A DNA stretch of 64,000 bases. It comes from Chloroflexota bacterium. GTDB taxonomy: Bacteria > Chloroflexota > Anaerolineae > B4-G1. The notes below the pieces were generated by a model. That model was not told the origin of the DNA, ran no database searches, and saw only the letters and a program-made list of their open reading frames with translations. The DNA lies in NCBI GenBank assembly GCA_024232355.1, contig JAAEPW010000386.1, positions 17,363 to 81,362 on the forward strand, written 5' to 3'. Every line of letters starts with the position of its first letter. Position 1 is the first letter of the stretch. The translations under genes were made by a program, and so were the position numbers. Positions 23,228 through 32,352 of this stretch are shown here, one piece after another.

Positions 23228-25492
23228 CTACAAATCTGTGTTTGTTTGCCAGACAACACGCACTGTCGTCCCCTGCCCAGGCGCTGATTTTATCATCCAT
23301 GTACCGTCGATGAGGTCTATGCGTTCCTGCATGCCCACTAGGCCAAAGTGCCCCTGGCTTGTCAGGTCGTGGAAAGCGTCGGGGACAGCAAAGCCGCGTC
23401 CATCGTCTTGAATGCTCAACGATAGGTGCGAGGCGTCCCACGACAGGCAGATGGTGACTCGTCGTGCCCCGGCGTGACGGGTCACATTGGATAGTGCCTC
23501 TTGCACCACACGGTAGAGGTTGACGGACACGTCACCCGGCAGCGGGCGAAGTGCTGCGTTGGGTGGTAGATCGAGGGCGACCGGCACATTGCTTTGAGCA
23601 GACCACTCTTCAGCCAGAGCGTGGAGGGCAGCGCCCAGCCCGAGAGTGTCCAGCATCGGGGGGCGGAGTTCCGCGCACACCTGTCGCAGTTCGGAGAGGA
23701 GCGCGCGAACTGCAGTGCGCATTGTGGACAGTGCTTTGTCTGCTGGTATGCGTTCATCGCCCAAGAAGGCCAGGAGTAAGCTCAATTGCATATTCAAGCC
23801 CACCAGTGTCTGGATGGGACCATCGTGCAGATCACGGGCGAGGCGCGACTGTTCTTCCTCACGCGAGCGGAGTAGTTGGTGCTGAGCTTGGGCCAGTGTT
23901 TCGCGGCTGGCGCGGATCTCGTCCAATTGACGGCGTAGTGTTTCCACCAGCAACACGTTGCTCAAGGCGATCTCAGCCTGGTGGGCCAGTGTCTCCAAAA
24001 TGCGTTGGTCGGTGCTGGAAAAGTCTTCTTCATCGTGTCGTGGTCCTACGGTCCATATAGCGTGTTCTTGACCCTTGAGTGTAAAGCTAAAGCTTTGGGA
24101 GGGTTCCGGTGCTTTGTGTGGGAGAGTTTCATCCGGGCCTCCGATCCACAGGTGTCCATGATGCAATTGCATCAGTTTTGGGACTTGAAGAGTCAGGACC
24201 TCTGTCAGTTGTTCCCGATCGAGGCTGCGGGCGAGGGCATCGCTGATGGTTTCTACCACGCCTGGATAGTCATACCAGCCGCCGTAAAAGAGACGGTCTA
24301 CCAGTCGTTGTATCCGCGTTCGTGACCAATCAAAGGCCAGGCCAATCATCATTGTTAATCCGGCAACGACTAATATCTGAGCTCGCGGATTGCTTGGTAG
24401 AAGACGATGGATCAGTAGGAATGGTCCAAGATAGAGGATCAGAATTCCCACCGAAAGTAAAATGTAGACCAGTGCCCGGTTGAGCACCCGATCAATGCCG
24501 AACAGGTTGTGTCGCAAGACGGCATAAGTGTAACCCAGTGGGGCGATGAGTAAGGTCAGTCGCACCATCCAGTCCAAAGTCGTGTCGAGGCCTCTGAAAG
24601 AGGCAGCCTGGGCGTAGATAAAGGCAAAAGGCCCTACTGCCAGAGTGATGCTTGGGATAAGGACCCGCAAGCGCCGGCGTCCGTCTGGCGTGGCCCGGTA
24701 AAAATAGACATAGATCAGGATAACGATAACGATAATCAACTCTAGCGCAGCATAGAGAGTGCTCAATTGCCACAACAGTGTATTCTCCAGGACAGTGTAC
24801 GCCAACCAACTGGCTGCGGCTGGCAGGGTCAGTCCATAGAGCACACCCAGGAACTGGTGGCGCTGGCGGGATGAGCCTAGGGTCACCGGGAAAGTGATGT
24901 GAAAGTGCAACAGGAGAGAAGGTGCTAGAAAGAAACAGGCAGCACTCAAAGAACTGGCCCAGAACGCCCGATAACACCAAGGGAGGAAGGGGGGTGGAGG
25001 AAAGAGCATGGCGATGGCGATGGTCTGCGCCAGCACGAAAAGAAGTTGTACCTCTCCTTGCCCAAAGCGCCGCCAAAGCAGCAGTGTGCTGGCAGCCCAG
25101 TAGACAAGGGCAGGCGCGACGCTGCTGATCAAAAACAGTGGTGCAGCTTTTGCCAGTGGAACTAGTGGGGCATTTAGTTCGAGCCGCTGGCCGCCCCGCT
25201 CGACGCCAAGTGTGACCGTCTGTTCAACGTGTAGAGCAAATCGCTTGCTAGAGAATGGGATGTTGTCCACGTCGAGGATGATGTCGCCTGGCTGCACGCC
25301 TGCCACCTCGGCTCCTCCCCCAGGGATCACTTGGTGGACTAGGGAGGGTTTGTCCCAAAACAGAAAAAGCTCTGGTACTGGAAAGCGCCATAAGAAAAGA
25401 GCGTGGTATCCTACCATAGTAGGAACAAATAGTATCAGCAGGGCAAACAGCCAGCGCAAGTGCCACTTTTGGTGTGCGGTCTCGGATCTCAT
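23228..25492 (-). CDS. PDZ-multi-TM sensor histidine kinase, NarL-type (paralogue 2)
   Basis: 754 residues from ATG 25492, chosen because it aligns with the start of the paralogue at 27744. A first membrane helix (WLFALLILFVPTMVGYHALFL) is followed by an extracytoplasmic PDZ-like domain (VIPGGGAEVAGVQPGDIILDVDNIPF). Then come about eight membrane helices, a GAF-like region (~400-530) and HisKA_3 with phospho-acceptor His556 in LARDLHDGPIQT. The HATPase domain has NLYRVVQEALSNVTRHA and IQDDGRGF. Such kinases pair with LuxR/NarL-type regulators. It follows its paralogue by eight bases. Sequence likeness to it, at protein and DNA level, is high over the GAF and kinase part. The ribosome site is weak. 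Confidence 0.88.
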   Translation of the reverse strand: MRSETAHQKWHLRWLFALLILFVPTMVGYHALFLWRFPVPELFLFWDKPSLVHQVIPGGGAEVAGVQPGDIILDVDNIPFSSKRFALHVEQTVTLGVERGGQRLELNAPLVPLAKAAPLFLISSVAPALVYWAASTLLLWRRFGQGEVQLLFVLAQTIAIAMLFPPPPFLPWCYRAFWASSLSAACFFLAPSLLLHFHITFPVTLGSSRQRHQFLGVLYGLTLPAAASWLAYTVLENTLLWQLSTLYAALELIIVIVILIYVYFYRATPDGRRRLRVLIPSITLAVGPFAFIYAQAASFRGLDTTLDWMVRLTLLIAPLGYTYAVLRHNLFGIDRVLNRALVYILLSVGILILYLGPFLLIHRLLPSNPRAQILVVAGLTMMIGLAFDWSRTRIQRLVDRLFYGGWYDYPGVVETISDALARSLDREQLTEVLTLQVPKLMQLHHGHLWIGGPDETLPHKAPEPSQSFSFTLKGQEHAIWTVGPRHDEEDFSSTDQRILETLAHQAEIALSNVLLVETLRRQLDEIRASRETLAQAQHQLLRSREEEQSRLARDLHDGPIQTLVGLNMQLSLLLAFLGDERIPADKALSTMRTAVRALLSELRQVCAELRPPMLDTLGLGAALHALAEEWSAQSNVPVALDLPPNAALRPLPGDVSVNLYRVVQEALSNVTRHAGARRVTICLSWDASHLSLSIQDDGRGFAVPDAFHDLTSQGHFGLVGMQERIDLIDGTWMIKSAPGQGTTVRVVWQTNTDL

Positions 25493-25500
25493 AGTGGGCG

Positions 25501-27744
25501 CTAAATTATATTCTTGGTAATTTGTATCGTTGTGCCTGTTCCGGGTCTTGACTTGACCACCCATGTGCCACCGATGAGGTCTATGCGTTCTTGCATGCCC
25601 ACCAGGCCAAAGTGTCCGTGCGTGGTCAGATCGTGGAAAGTGTCGGGTACGGCAAAGCCCCGGCCATCATCTTGAATGGTCAACGTGAGACTTGAATTCT
25701 CCCAGGATAGATAGATGGCAGCTTGCCGGGCCTCGGCGTGACGGGCTACATTGGATAGCGCCTCCTGCACCACGCGGTAGAGGTTGACGGATATATCATC
25801 CGGCAGAGAGCAGAGTTCTGCGTTGGACGGTAGATCGAGGGTGACTGGAACATTGCTCTGGGTGGACCAGTCTTCGGCCAGGGCGCGGATGGCGGCTCCC
25901 AATCCGAGGGTGTCCAACATCGGCGGACGGAGTTCAGCGCACACCTGTCGCAATTCAGAGAGGAGCGCGCGTACTTCGGCGCGCATTGTGGTCAATGCTT
26001 TGTCCGGTGGTATGTGTTCGTCATCAAGCGAGGTCAGGAGCAAGCCCAACTGCATATTCAGACCCACCAGGGTCTGGATGGGGCCGTCGTGCAGATCGCG
26101 GGCCAGGCGTGACCGTTCCTCCTCTCGCGAGCGGAGCAGTTGATGCTGAGCCTGGGACAGTGTCTCTCGACTGGCGCGGATCTCGTCCAGTTGACGGCGC
26201 AGCATTTCTACCAAGAGCACGTTGCTCAAGGCGATTTCAGCTTGGTGGGCCAACGTTTGTAGGATGCGCCGGTCACTAGCGGAAAAGCCCTCCTCATCGC
26301 GTCGCGGCCCCAAGGTCCACAGAGCATGTTCCTGGCCTTTGAGCGTAAAGGTAAAGTTTAAATATGGCTCTGGTGCTTTGGGTGGCAGAGTTTCGTCCGG
26401 TCCTCCGATCCACAAGTGTCCGTGGCGTAATTGCATCAGTTTGGGGGCCTGTCGAGTCAGTACGTCTGTCAGTTGCCCCCGATCAAGGCTGCGGGCGAGG
26501 GTGTCGCTGATGGTCTCTACCACGCCTGGATAATCGTACCAGCCGCCGTAAAAGAGACGGTCCACCAATCGTTGTGTCCGCGTCCGCGACCAATCAAACG
26601 CCAGTCCCACGAGCAGCGTCATCCCGGCACTGATCATTACCAGCGCTAGTAGGTCGCCAGGCAGGAAGCGGTAGATCAGCAGGAATGGGCCGAGGTACAA
26701 TGCGAGTATCCCAAGTGACAGAAAAGCATAGACCAGTGTGCGGTTCAAGAGTTGGTCTATGTCGAACAAATTATGCTGTACGGTGGCATAGAGATAGCTT
26801 TGGGGTGCGATGACCAAGAATAGGGCGACTGACCATTCTGGTATGTGGTAGGGGGCATTGATCATCAAAGGTAAAATGTAAAGCAGGATGCAGGGGGCCG
26901 CCGCGGCTATGTTTCCAAAGACGACCAGACGTAGTCGTCGCCGGCCGTCGGGTGTCGCTTGATGCGAGTAGACGTAGAGCAAGATGGTGACTGCGGCCAT
27001 AATTGCCAGGATGACATAGACCTGGCTCAATCTCGTCAACAGGCTGTGACCGGATATCCAAAACAGCACAGAGAGCAACGCCAGCCCATAGATCGTGCCT
27101 AGCCACCAGGAGCGTTGTGTGCGAGTGCCCAATGTGACTGGAAAGGTAAGGTAATAGTGCAAAAGAAGGGGCGCTGCCAAATATAACCCTCCAGAACTGA
27201 GAGTCATTCCCCACCAGGGGAGCACCGAGGGTATGGGATGAGCGAGCGGGAACAGCAGGGTAATGGCAAAGACTTGGGATAGTGGAAAGAGAAGCCGCAC
27301 CTCTCGATGTTGAAAGCGCCGCAGGAGCAACAAGACGCCAACTCCCCAAAAGATCAGGGCTGCGGTAACGGCACTGCTTAAAGAGAGCCAGTTAGTTCTC
27401 GCCATTGGGATATTGGGCATCTCGATGGTGTGGGATTGCCCATCTCGCTCGACGATCATTAGGTAATTTTCATCTGACGGGATGAGCAATCCATAGTCGA
27501 GCCACTCGGAAAATGGGATGCTGTCTGCGGTTAGAATGACGTCGCCCGGCATCAGTCCGGCCCAATCTGCATAGCTTTCAAAAGGTACATCGAGGACGAG
27601 ACCCGTGTGACCAAAGCCAAAATCGAGCACTGAAACGCGCAACTGGAAATAAATATCGTATCCTACCAGGATCGGAACGACCAGCGCCAGCAAGAAAAAA
27701 AGCCCGCGCAGAAATCGTTCTTGGAGATTTCTCTCGGGTTTCAT
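25501..27744 (-). CDS. PDZ-multi-TM sensor histidine kinase, NarL-type (paralogue 1)
   Basis: 747 residues from ATG 27744, whose first base is also the last base of the upstream stop (TAATG), so it is translationally coupled to the response regulator. A longer frame to 28044 only shadows that regulator. The layout equals the kinase at 23228: first membrane helix (GLFFLLALVVPILVGYDIYF), PDZ-like segment (VPFESYADWAGLMPGDVILTADSIPF), several membrane helices, GAF-like region, HisKA_3 with His552 in LARDLHDGPIQT, and HATPase (DDGRGF). The N-terminal sensor halves differ more than the kinase halves, suggesting two different stimuli feeding one regulator. Confidence 0.9.
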   Translation of the reverse strand: MKPERNLQERFLRGLFFLLALVVPILVGYDIYFQLRVSVLDFGFGHTGLVLDVPFESYADWAGLMPGDVILTADSIPFSEWLDYGLLIPSDENYLMIVERDGQSHTIEMPNIPMARTNWLSLSSAVTAALIFWGVGVLLLLRRFQHREVRLLFPLSQVFAITLLFPLAHPIPSVLPWWGMTLSSGGLYLAAPLLLHYYLTFPVTLGTRTQRSWWLGTIYGLALLSVLFWISGHSLLTRLSQVYVILAIMAAVTILLYVYSHQATPDGRRRLRLVVFGNIAAAAPCILLYILPLMINAPYHIPEWSVALFLVIAPQSYLYATVQHNLFDIDQLLNRTLVYAFLSLGILALYLGPFLLIYRFLPGDLLALVMISAGMTLLVGLAFDWSRTRTQRLVDRLFYGGWYDYPGVVETISDTLARSLDRGQLTDVLTRQAPKLMQLRHGHLWIGGPDETLPPKAPEPYLNFTFTLKGQEHALWTLGPRRDEEGFSASDRRILQTLAHQAEIALSNVLLVEMLRRQLDEIRASRETLSQAQHQLLRSREEERSRLARDLHDGPIQTLVGLNMQLGLLLTSLDDEHIPPDKALTTMRAEVRALLSELRQVCAELRPPMLDTLGLGAAIRALAEDWSTQSNVPVTLDLPSNAELCSLPDDISVNLYRVVQEALSNVARHAEARQAAIYLSWENSSLTLTIQDDGRGFAVPDTFHDLTTHGHFGLVGMQERIDLIGGTWVVKSRPGTGTTIQITKNII

Positions 27745-28412
27745 TACGCGTCTCCGGTTGACGGAACCTCTACCAGTCCGTGGCGGATGGCGTACAGCGC
27801 GGCCTCGGTGCGGGAAGTGACGTCCAATTTGCCATAGATGGTGCTGACGTGGTTCTGGATCGTCCTCTTGGTCACCACGAGCTTTTGTGCAATGGCGGCA
27901 TTGTCGAGTCCTTGGGCCAGCAGGCACAGCACTTGTGTCTCGCGCGAGGTGAGAGGGTGGGGGAGAGCGTCTGTTTGCTGGGGAGAATGTGTTTGTCCAA
28001 TGGCACGGCGCACGACTTGGCGGGCCACTGATGGGCTGAGCCAACTCTCGCCTCGTGCGGCAGCGCGCACGGCGCTCGTCAATGTCTCTAGCGCTTCATC
28101 CTTGAGAACGTAGCCGGTGGCCCCGTTCTCTAGCAATCCAAATACGGTCTGGCTGTCGTCGTGAACGGTCAGTGCGAGAATAGCCGTGGTGGTGTCCTGT
28201 TCGTGCAGTTGGCGGGTGACCTCCACGCCGTTTACGTCAGGCAGGTTTACGTCCAGCACCAGCACGTTGGGGTGGTGTTGGTTCACCAAGTTCAGAGCGT
28301 CAGCGCCGTTGATCCCTTCTGCAATCACGGTGATGTCGGGCGCAGCATCCAGCACCGTTCGCATACCGGCACGGACGACGGGGTGATCGTCTACGATAAT
28401 GACGTTAATCAT
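27744..28412 (-). CDS. NarL/FixJ-family response regulator
   Basis: 222 residues. A receiver domain (about 1-120) has acidic residues in IVDDH, phospho-acceptor Asp54 in VLDVNLP, and Lys in YVLKDE. A linker leads to a LuxR-type helix-turn-helix (about 150-215: LTSRETQVLCLLAQGLDNAAIA, then TKRTIQNHVSTIYGKL). AGGAGG lies seven bases before the ATG. It heads an operon with two histidine kinases. Its promoter is overlapped by a GTAC-N4-GTAC site that recurs before the receiver gene at 22650, suggesting it controls itself and that gene. Confidence 0.95.
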   Translation of the reverse strand: MINVIIVDDHPVVRAGMRTVLDAAPDITVIAEGINGADALNLVNQHHPNVLVLDVNLPDVNGVEVTRQLHEQDTTTAILALTVHDDSQTVFGLLENGATGYVLKDEALETLTSAVRAAARGESWLSPSVARQVVRRAIGQTHSPQQTDALPHPLTSRETQVLCLLAQGLDNAAIAQKLVVTKRTIQNHVSTIYGKLDVTSRTEAALYAIRHGLVEVPSTGDA

Positions 28413-28450
28413 TGAAGCGTCCTCCTGTTAGATAGCCAAAAGGTTCGACG

Positions 28451-28485
28451 GTACAAGTGTACCCCCAAGTATACGTTGCTGTCAA
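28451..28485 (-). promoter_or_regulatory. Promoter and overlapping operator of the NarL-type regulator operon
   Basis: On the minus strand TTGACA (28485-28480), 18 bases, TACACT (28461-28456). GTACAAGTGTAC (28451-28462) covers the -10 element and has the same GTAC-N4-GTAC form as the sites at 23143 and 23175. Binding here would block polymerase, which suggests negative autoregulation. Confidence 0.55.
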
Positions 28486-28503
28486 GAATGGGATTGTTTT
28501 GAC

Positions 28504-29235
28504 TCAGGGGCTTTTGTCGAGGACGGCGAACAGGCTCAGGTTCCCTTCGCGACCACCAGCACGAAAGGTTCTGCTTATACGGAGACCGCTCTCGGTGGCC
28601 AGATGGTCTATCTCGGCTCTGTCTACCAAGTGGCAGTAGCGCAGACCGTGCCCTTCTCGTTTCCAGTTGAGTAGATAGTCACCCGACTCTAGTGCTTTTT
28701 CGGGAATGGACACCTCTTCCCAGCCCACGATCTTGCGCCGCATACGGTCACTGTCGAGGAACTGCCAGGTAGAGAGGATCAAGCGACCATCGTCCGCTAG
28801 CAGCCTGGCACTTTTACGTACCACCTGTGCCCGCAGACTCAAGCTGGGGATGTGATGGAGAACTGCCAGGATGACGACATGGTCAAAGGGTGGGGTGTCG
28901 ATCATCTTGTCCCAGCCTGGTTCGGCGATGTCGACGACGTGGAATTGGGTTGACATGGTATCTAATTTTTCGGCTTGGGCGCGGGCTACCTCGATCAATT
29001 CTGGCACCGCATCAATTCCCAGGTAGGTGGTGCCAGGGCGTTCTTGGTCAAGTAACAGTGCCAGACGTCCATTGCCACAACCTACGTCGAGCACTCTTGC
29101 ACGATGTGGAATATGGGGTAAAATGCACGTCAGTGCTGGGTCAGACAATGACCGACTGGCGGCAAAGGGCTGGGCAAAGGCTGCGTAGAACTGGTGATTC
29201 AGCGCAAGTAGTTTTTCGATCGTTTGCTTGTCCAT
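28504..29235 (-). CDS. Class I SAM-dependent methyltransferase
   Basis: 243 residues from ATG 29235. A Rossmann-type methyltransferase: motif I VLDVGCGNGRLALLLD binds S-adenosylmethionine, an acidic end of strand 2 sits in YLGIDAVPELI, and DHVVILAVLHHI forms motif IV/post-I. The N-terminal FYAAFAQPFAASR and the C-terminal YCHLVDRAEIDHLATESG resemble Trm9-like tRNA methyltransferases, but the substrate is not certain. The start sits only seven bases after a TATAAT box with no Shine-Dalgarno sequence, so the mRNA is probably leaderless. Divergent from the oxidoreductase at 29284. Confidence 0.85.
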   Translation of the reverse strand: MDKQTIEKLLALNHQFYAAFAQPFAASRSLSDPALTCILPHIPHRARVLDVGCGNGRLALLLDQERPGTTYLGIDAVPELIEVARAQAEKLDTMSTQFHVVDIAEPGWDKMIDTPPFDHVVILAVLHHIPSLSLRAQVVRKSARLLADDGRLILSTWQFLDSDRMRRKIVGWEEVSIPEKALESGDYLLNWKREGHGLRYCHLVDRAEIDHLATESGLRISRTFRAGGREGNLSLFAVLDKSP

Positions 29236-29242
29236 CAAAAGG

Positions 29243-29271
29243 ATTATAGCCGAATAAGGCACAAGAGGCAA
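29243..29271 (-). promoter_or_regulatory. Promoter giving a probable leaderless transcript
   Basis: On the minus strand TTGCCT (29271-29266), 17 bases, TATAAT (29248-29243). The ATG of the methyltransferase begins seven bases after the -10, exactly where transcription should start, and no ribosome site precedes it. The -35 box overlaps the AAGGAG ribosome site of the divergent gene on the other strand. Confidence 0.7.
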
Positions 29272-29283
29272 AGGAGCAAAGAA

Positions 29284-30345
29284 ATGCCCAAAACATTAAA
29301 AGTTGGTGTGATTGGTGTCGGTGGTATTGCCAAACTTCATATGCTTGGATGGACAGCATCTGAGCATGCCGATGTGGTCGCCGGTTGTGATATTGATGAA
29401 AAAGTTCTCCAAAAATGGGGAGATGAATACAACATTCAAGTCCTGATGACGGATTATGCAGACCTGATCGGGGATCCAGATATTGACATTATTGACGTTT
29501 GTACTCCAAATAACTACCATGCACCGCTCACGGTCGCCGCTTTAAAAGCTGGCAAGCACGTCCTGTGCGAAAAACCCCTGGCCCCAACTCCGGCTGAAAT
29601 TCGTGACATGATCGCCGCTCGCGACGCATCGGGTAAAATGCTGATGACGGCCCAACACTTTCGTTTTCACGGTTCGTCGAAAGCGATGAAGGCCGAGATC
29701 GAAGCGGGTGTGTTGGGTGATATTTACCACGCCCGGAGCTGGATGTTACGTCGTGCAGCCGCACCAACGGGTCTCGGTTTCATTGTAAAAAAACATAGCA
29801 GCGGTGGCCCGTGTATTGACATCGGCGTGCATATTCTGGACCTCACTTTGTGGTTTATGGGTAATCCCAAACCGGTCTCTGTGACTGGTATCGCGCGGGC
29901 TGCACTGGCCCATCGAGAGGGAGCCTTTAGCATCTGGGGCGGGGCGATTCCGTCCGAGTTTGACGTGGAAGATTTTGCCACGGCCTTTGTGCGGTTTGAA
30001 AACGGGGCCACCCTGATCCTTGAGGTCAGTTGGCTGCTTCATCACGGTACCGATGGTGAGGATCGGCAGTTGTGGCTCTATGGCACTGAGGGAGGTTGTC
30101 ACTGGCCCCGATGCGAGTTTTTCGAGTCAAATTACGCCACCCAACAGCTTTATGACCGTACTTTGAAAATCACACAGGATATTCTGAAACCTCACGCTCA
30201 AGAGTGTGTGGAATTTGCCCAGGCCATCGTCGATGGCGTGCCCTCGCCCGTTCCGGCCGAACAATCGTTGCAGGTGATGGCCATTTTGGATGGTATCTAT
30301 CAGAGTCAGAAAACTGGCGCAGAAGTTCGTTTAGATTTGGAATAG
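29284..30345 (+). CDS. Gfo/Idh/MocA-family NAD(P)-dependent oxidoreductase
   Basis: 353 residues from ATG 29284 with AAGGAG seven bases upstream; the frame extending to 29224 has no ribosome site. An N-terminal Rossmann fold (VGVIGVGGIAKLHMLGW) binds NAD(P). The EKPLAPT motif carries the catalytic Lys, and GGPCIDIGVHILDL holds the active-site Asp and His. The family oxidises or reduces sugars, inositols and related polyols; the substrate is not readable. It is followed 12 bases later by the M28 peptidase gene. Confidence 0.92.
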   Translation: MPKTLKVGVIGVGGIAKLHMLGWTASEHADVVAGCDIDEKVLQKWGDEYNIQVLMTDYADLIGDPDIDIIDVCTPNNYHAPLTVAALKAGKHVLCEKPLAPTPAEIRDMIAARDASGKMLMTAQHFRFHGSSKAMKAEIEAGVLGDIYHARSWMLRRAAAPTGLGFIVKKHSSGGPCIDIGVHILDLTLWFMGNPKPVSVTGIARAALAHREGAFSIWGGAIPSEFDVEDFATAFVRFENGATLILEVSWLLHHGTDGEDRQLWLYGTEGGCHWPRCEFFESNYATQQLYDRTLKITQDILKPHAQECVEFAQAIVDGVPSPVPAEQSLQVMAILDGIYQSQKTGAEVRLDLE

Positions 30346-30357
30346 TCGGGAGGTAAA

Positions 30358-32322
30358 ATGGCGAAACGTATTTCGTTCTTGTTCTTTGCGCTGATCCTTC
30401 TTGTCGTGTTTGCTGGGATTGTTTATGCTCGTCCTCGAGCTCCTTTGTCTGAGTATGGGGATGCGTTGCTCTATGTGCCCTTGTCGACCCCGGACGACCT
30501 GACCCGTTTTGAGCGCACGGGTTTGCCGGTCTATGCACGCCTTCATGGTCGTGGGGGGGAGTATGTTTTGACCGGTTCTGATTCAGCCAGGGATGTACTG
30601 AGCGCAGTGGGGCTTTCTGCTCGCGTTCTCGACGTTGATATTGCTGGAGCTTTTTATTATCTGGTTTATTCTATGCCGGGCCGACCTTACCTGGATTGGA
30701 CTGCTTATGGGGATGTTCTTCTTGATGATAGTGTTCAGGTGCTTTTGCGGACCTCGCCTCAAGACGCCGAACGGTTAGCTGAGGCCGGGGCCGAGTTGCG
30801 TGCTCTCACTTTCGATCCCAAGCCGATCTACCCGTCTCCATCGGCGCGAACCTATTCTGCTGACATTGCTCCCGACCCTTTAATCCAGTCTATGATAGAT
30901 CAAGTTGAGAGCTCCACCGTTTACTCTTATACCGGTGACCTCAGTGGTGAGTGGTCGGTAGAGATTGGTGGTTCGCCATATACAATCACCACCCGTAACA
31001 CTTATAGCGGACTGCCCCTTCAGAAAGCCACCCAGTTTGTCGGTGAACATTTGGCCGCCCTGGGATTGGACGTGGAATATCACACTTGGAACGCATCGTA
31101 TCCTCCTAACGTCATTGGTGAACTAACGGGAGAATTCTATCCCGACGAAATCGTCATCATCTGCGGCCACCTGGACAATTTGCCCCAGGGTTTGCTCGCT
31201 CCTGGGGCAGACGACAATGCCAGTGGCTCGGTTGCCACTCTTATCGCTGCCGATATTTTTGCTCAACACCGGTGGGCCTATACCCTGCGCTTTGCTCTCT
31301 GGACTGGAGAGGAACAAGGTCTCTTGGGCAGCGGCGCTTATGCTCAGCGAGCCTACAATGCGAGTGAAAATATCGTAGGTGTGCTCAATCTGGACATGAT
31401 CGCGTGGAACACGCTCGGCAGCAATCCCGACATGGACATACACGCCAAATCTAGCATCCCAGGAGCTCTGGATTTGGCCAATCTTTTTGTCGACGTGGTG
31501 AACGCTTATGACCTAGACTTGATTCCTCGGATCGTATCCAATGGTGCCAGCACGAGGAGCGATCACGCGTCCTTTTGGGATTATGGCTATACTGCCATCT
31601 TTGGGATTGAGGATGATTACATCACTGGCGATTTCAACCCATACTATCATACAGTAAATGATCTCTTGGCAAACCTGAACCTCGATTACTATACTGACTT
31701 TGTCAAGGCGTCCGTGGGGACTTTTGCCTATATGGGTTCTCCTCTAAAAGGCTACTTGACCGGGTCAGTATCTTATCGAGATACCGGTGAGCCTATTCCG
31801 GGAGCTATAGTCGAGACGACTCTCAACCCCACTCTGGTCTGGACCGCAACGACGGGGATCAGTGGTGTTTATCAACTGCAAGTTCCTTCTGGCATTTACA
31901 CTGTAACAGTGACAGCTCCCGGTTATACGTCTGCTGTTACCACCAGCATCGTGGTGCAAACAAATCAAACGAACACGTTGGATGTTGAACTGACGACTTG
32001 CGTACCAGTCGTGGGGGTTGATTTTGACTATGATCCGTCCGAACCGTGGGTGTGGGAGACGGTCTTTTTCACCGGCACTGCAACAGGAGGTACTGCTGAG
32101 ATGCCTGTGACCTACATTTGGGATTTTGACGATGGCATCACGCGTACCGTGAGGACATACACCGTCACTCATACCTTCCCATCCGAAACGACGGTGCAAA
32201 CCTACACGGTGTCGTTGACCATCGCCAACGGGTGTCTGAGCAAGCAGGAGGTAGAAAAGGACATCATTGTCCGTCCGTCCCTCTATGTCGCCTACTTGCC
32301 ACTTGTGCTCAAGAATTATTAG
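30358..32322 (+). CDS. Secreted M28-family zinc aminopeptidase with C-terminal CNA/PKD modules
   Basis: 654 residues. Signal peptide about 1-24 (FLFFALILLVVFAGIVYA), a propeptide-like region to ~175, then an M28 catalytic domain. The two-zinc site is complete: His271 (ICGHLDN), Asp285 (GADDNASG), Glu318/Glu319 (GEEQGL), Asp in LNLDMIA and His431 (YYHTVND). A carboxypeptidase-regulatory/CNA-like beta domain (GYLTGSVSYRDTGEPIPGA) and a PKD domain (YIWDFDDG) follow, and the protein ends YVAYLPLVLKNY. It should trim amino acids from peptides outside the cell. GGGAGG lies before the ATG. The tail matches that of the beta-helix protein at 11323. Confidence 0.92.
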   Translation: MAKRISFLFFALILLVVFAGIVYARPRAPLSEYGDALLYVPLSTPDDLTRFERTGLPVYARLHGRGGEYVLTGSDSARDVLSAVGLSARVLDVDIAGAFYYLVYSMPGRPYLDWTAYGDVLLDDSVQVLLRTSPQDAERLAEAGAELRALTFDPKPIYPSPSARTYSADIAPDPLIQSMIDQVESSTVYSYTGDLSGEWSVEIGGSPYTITTRNTYSGLPLQKATQFVGEHLAALGLDVEYHTWNASYPPNVIGELTGEFYPDEIVIICGHLDNLPQGLLAPGADDNASGSVATLIAADIFAQHRWAYTLRFALWTGEEQGLLGSGAYAQRAYNASENIVGVLNLDMIAWNTLGSNPDMDIHAKSSIPGALDLANLFVDVVNAYDLDLIPRIVSNGASTRSDHASFWDYGYTAIFGIEDDYITGDFNPYYHTVNDLLANLNLDYYTDFVKASVGTFAYMGSPLKGYLTGSVSYRDTGEPIPGAIVETTLNPTLVWTATTGISGVYQLQVPSGIYTVTVTAPGYTSAVTTSIVVQTNQTNTLDVELTTCVPVVGVDFDYDPSEPWVWETVFFTGTATGGTAEMPVTYIWDFDDGITRTVRTYTVTHTFPSETTVQTYTVSLTIANGCLSKQEVEKDIIVRPSLYVAYLPLVLKNY

Positions 32323-32352
32323 CTTGTGTTGCACATCTTGTCAGGTTGGTGT

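Noticed and set aside
27745..28044. 100-residue N-terminal extension of the first PDZ histidine kinase
   Set aside because: It overlaps the response regulator in another frame, is Arg/Pro/His-rich, and the paralogous kinase starts where the shorter form starts.
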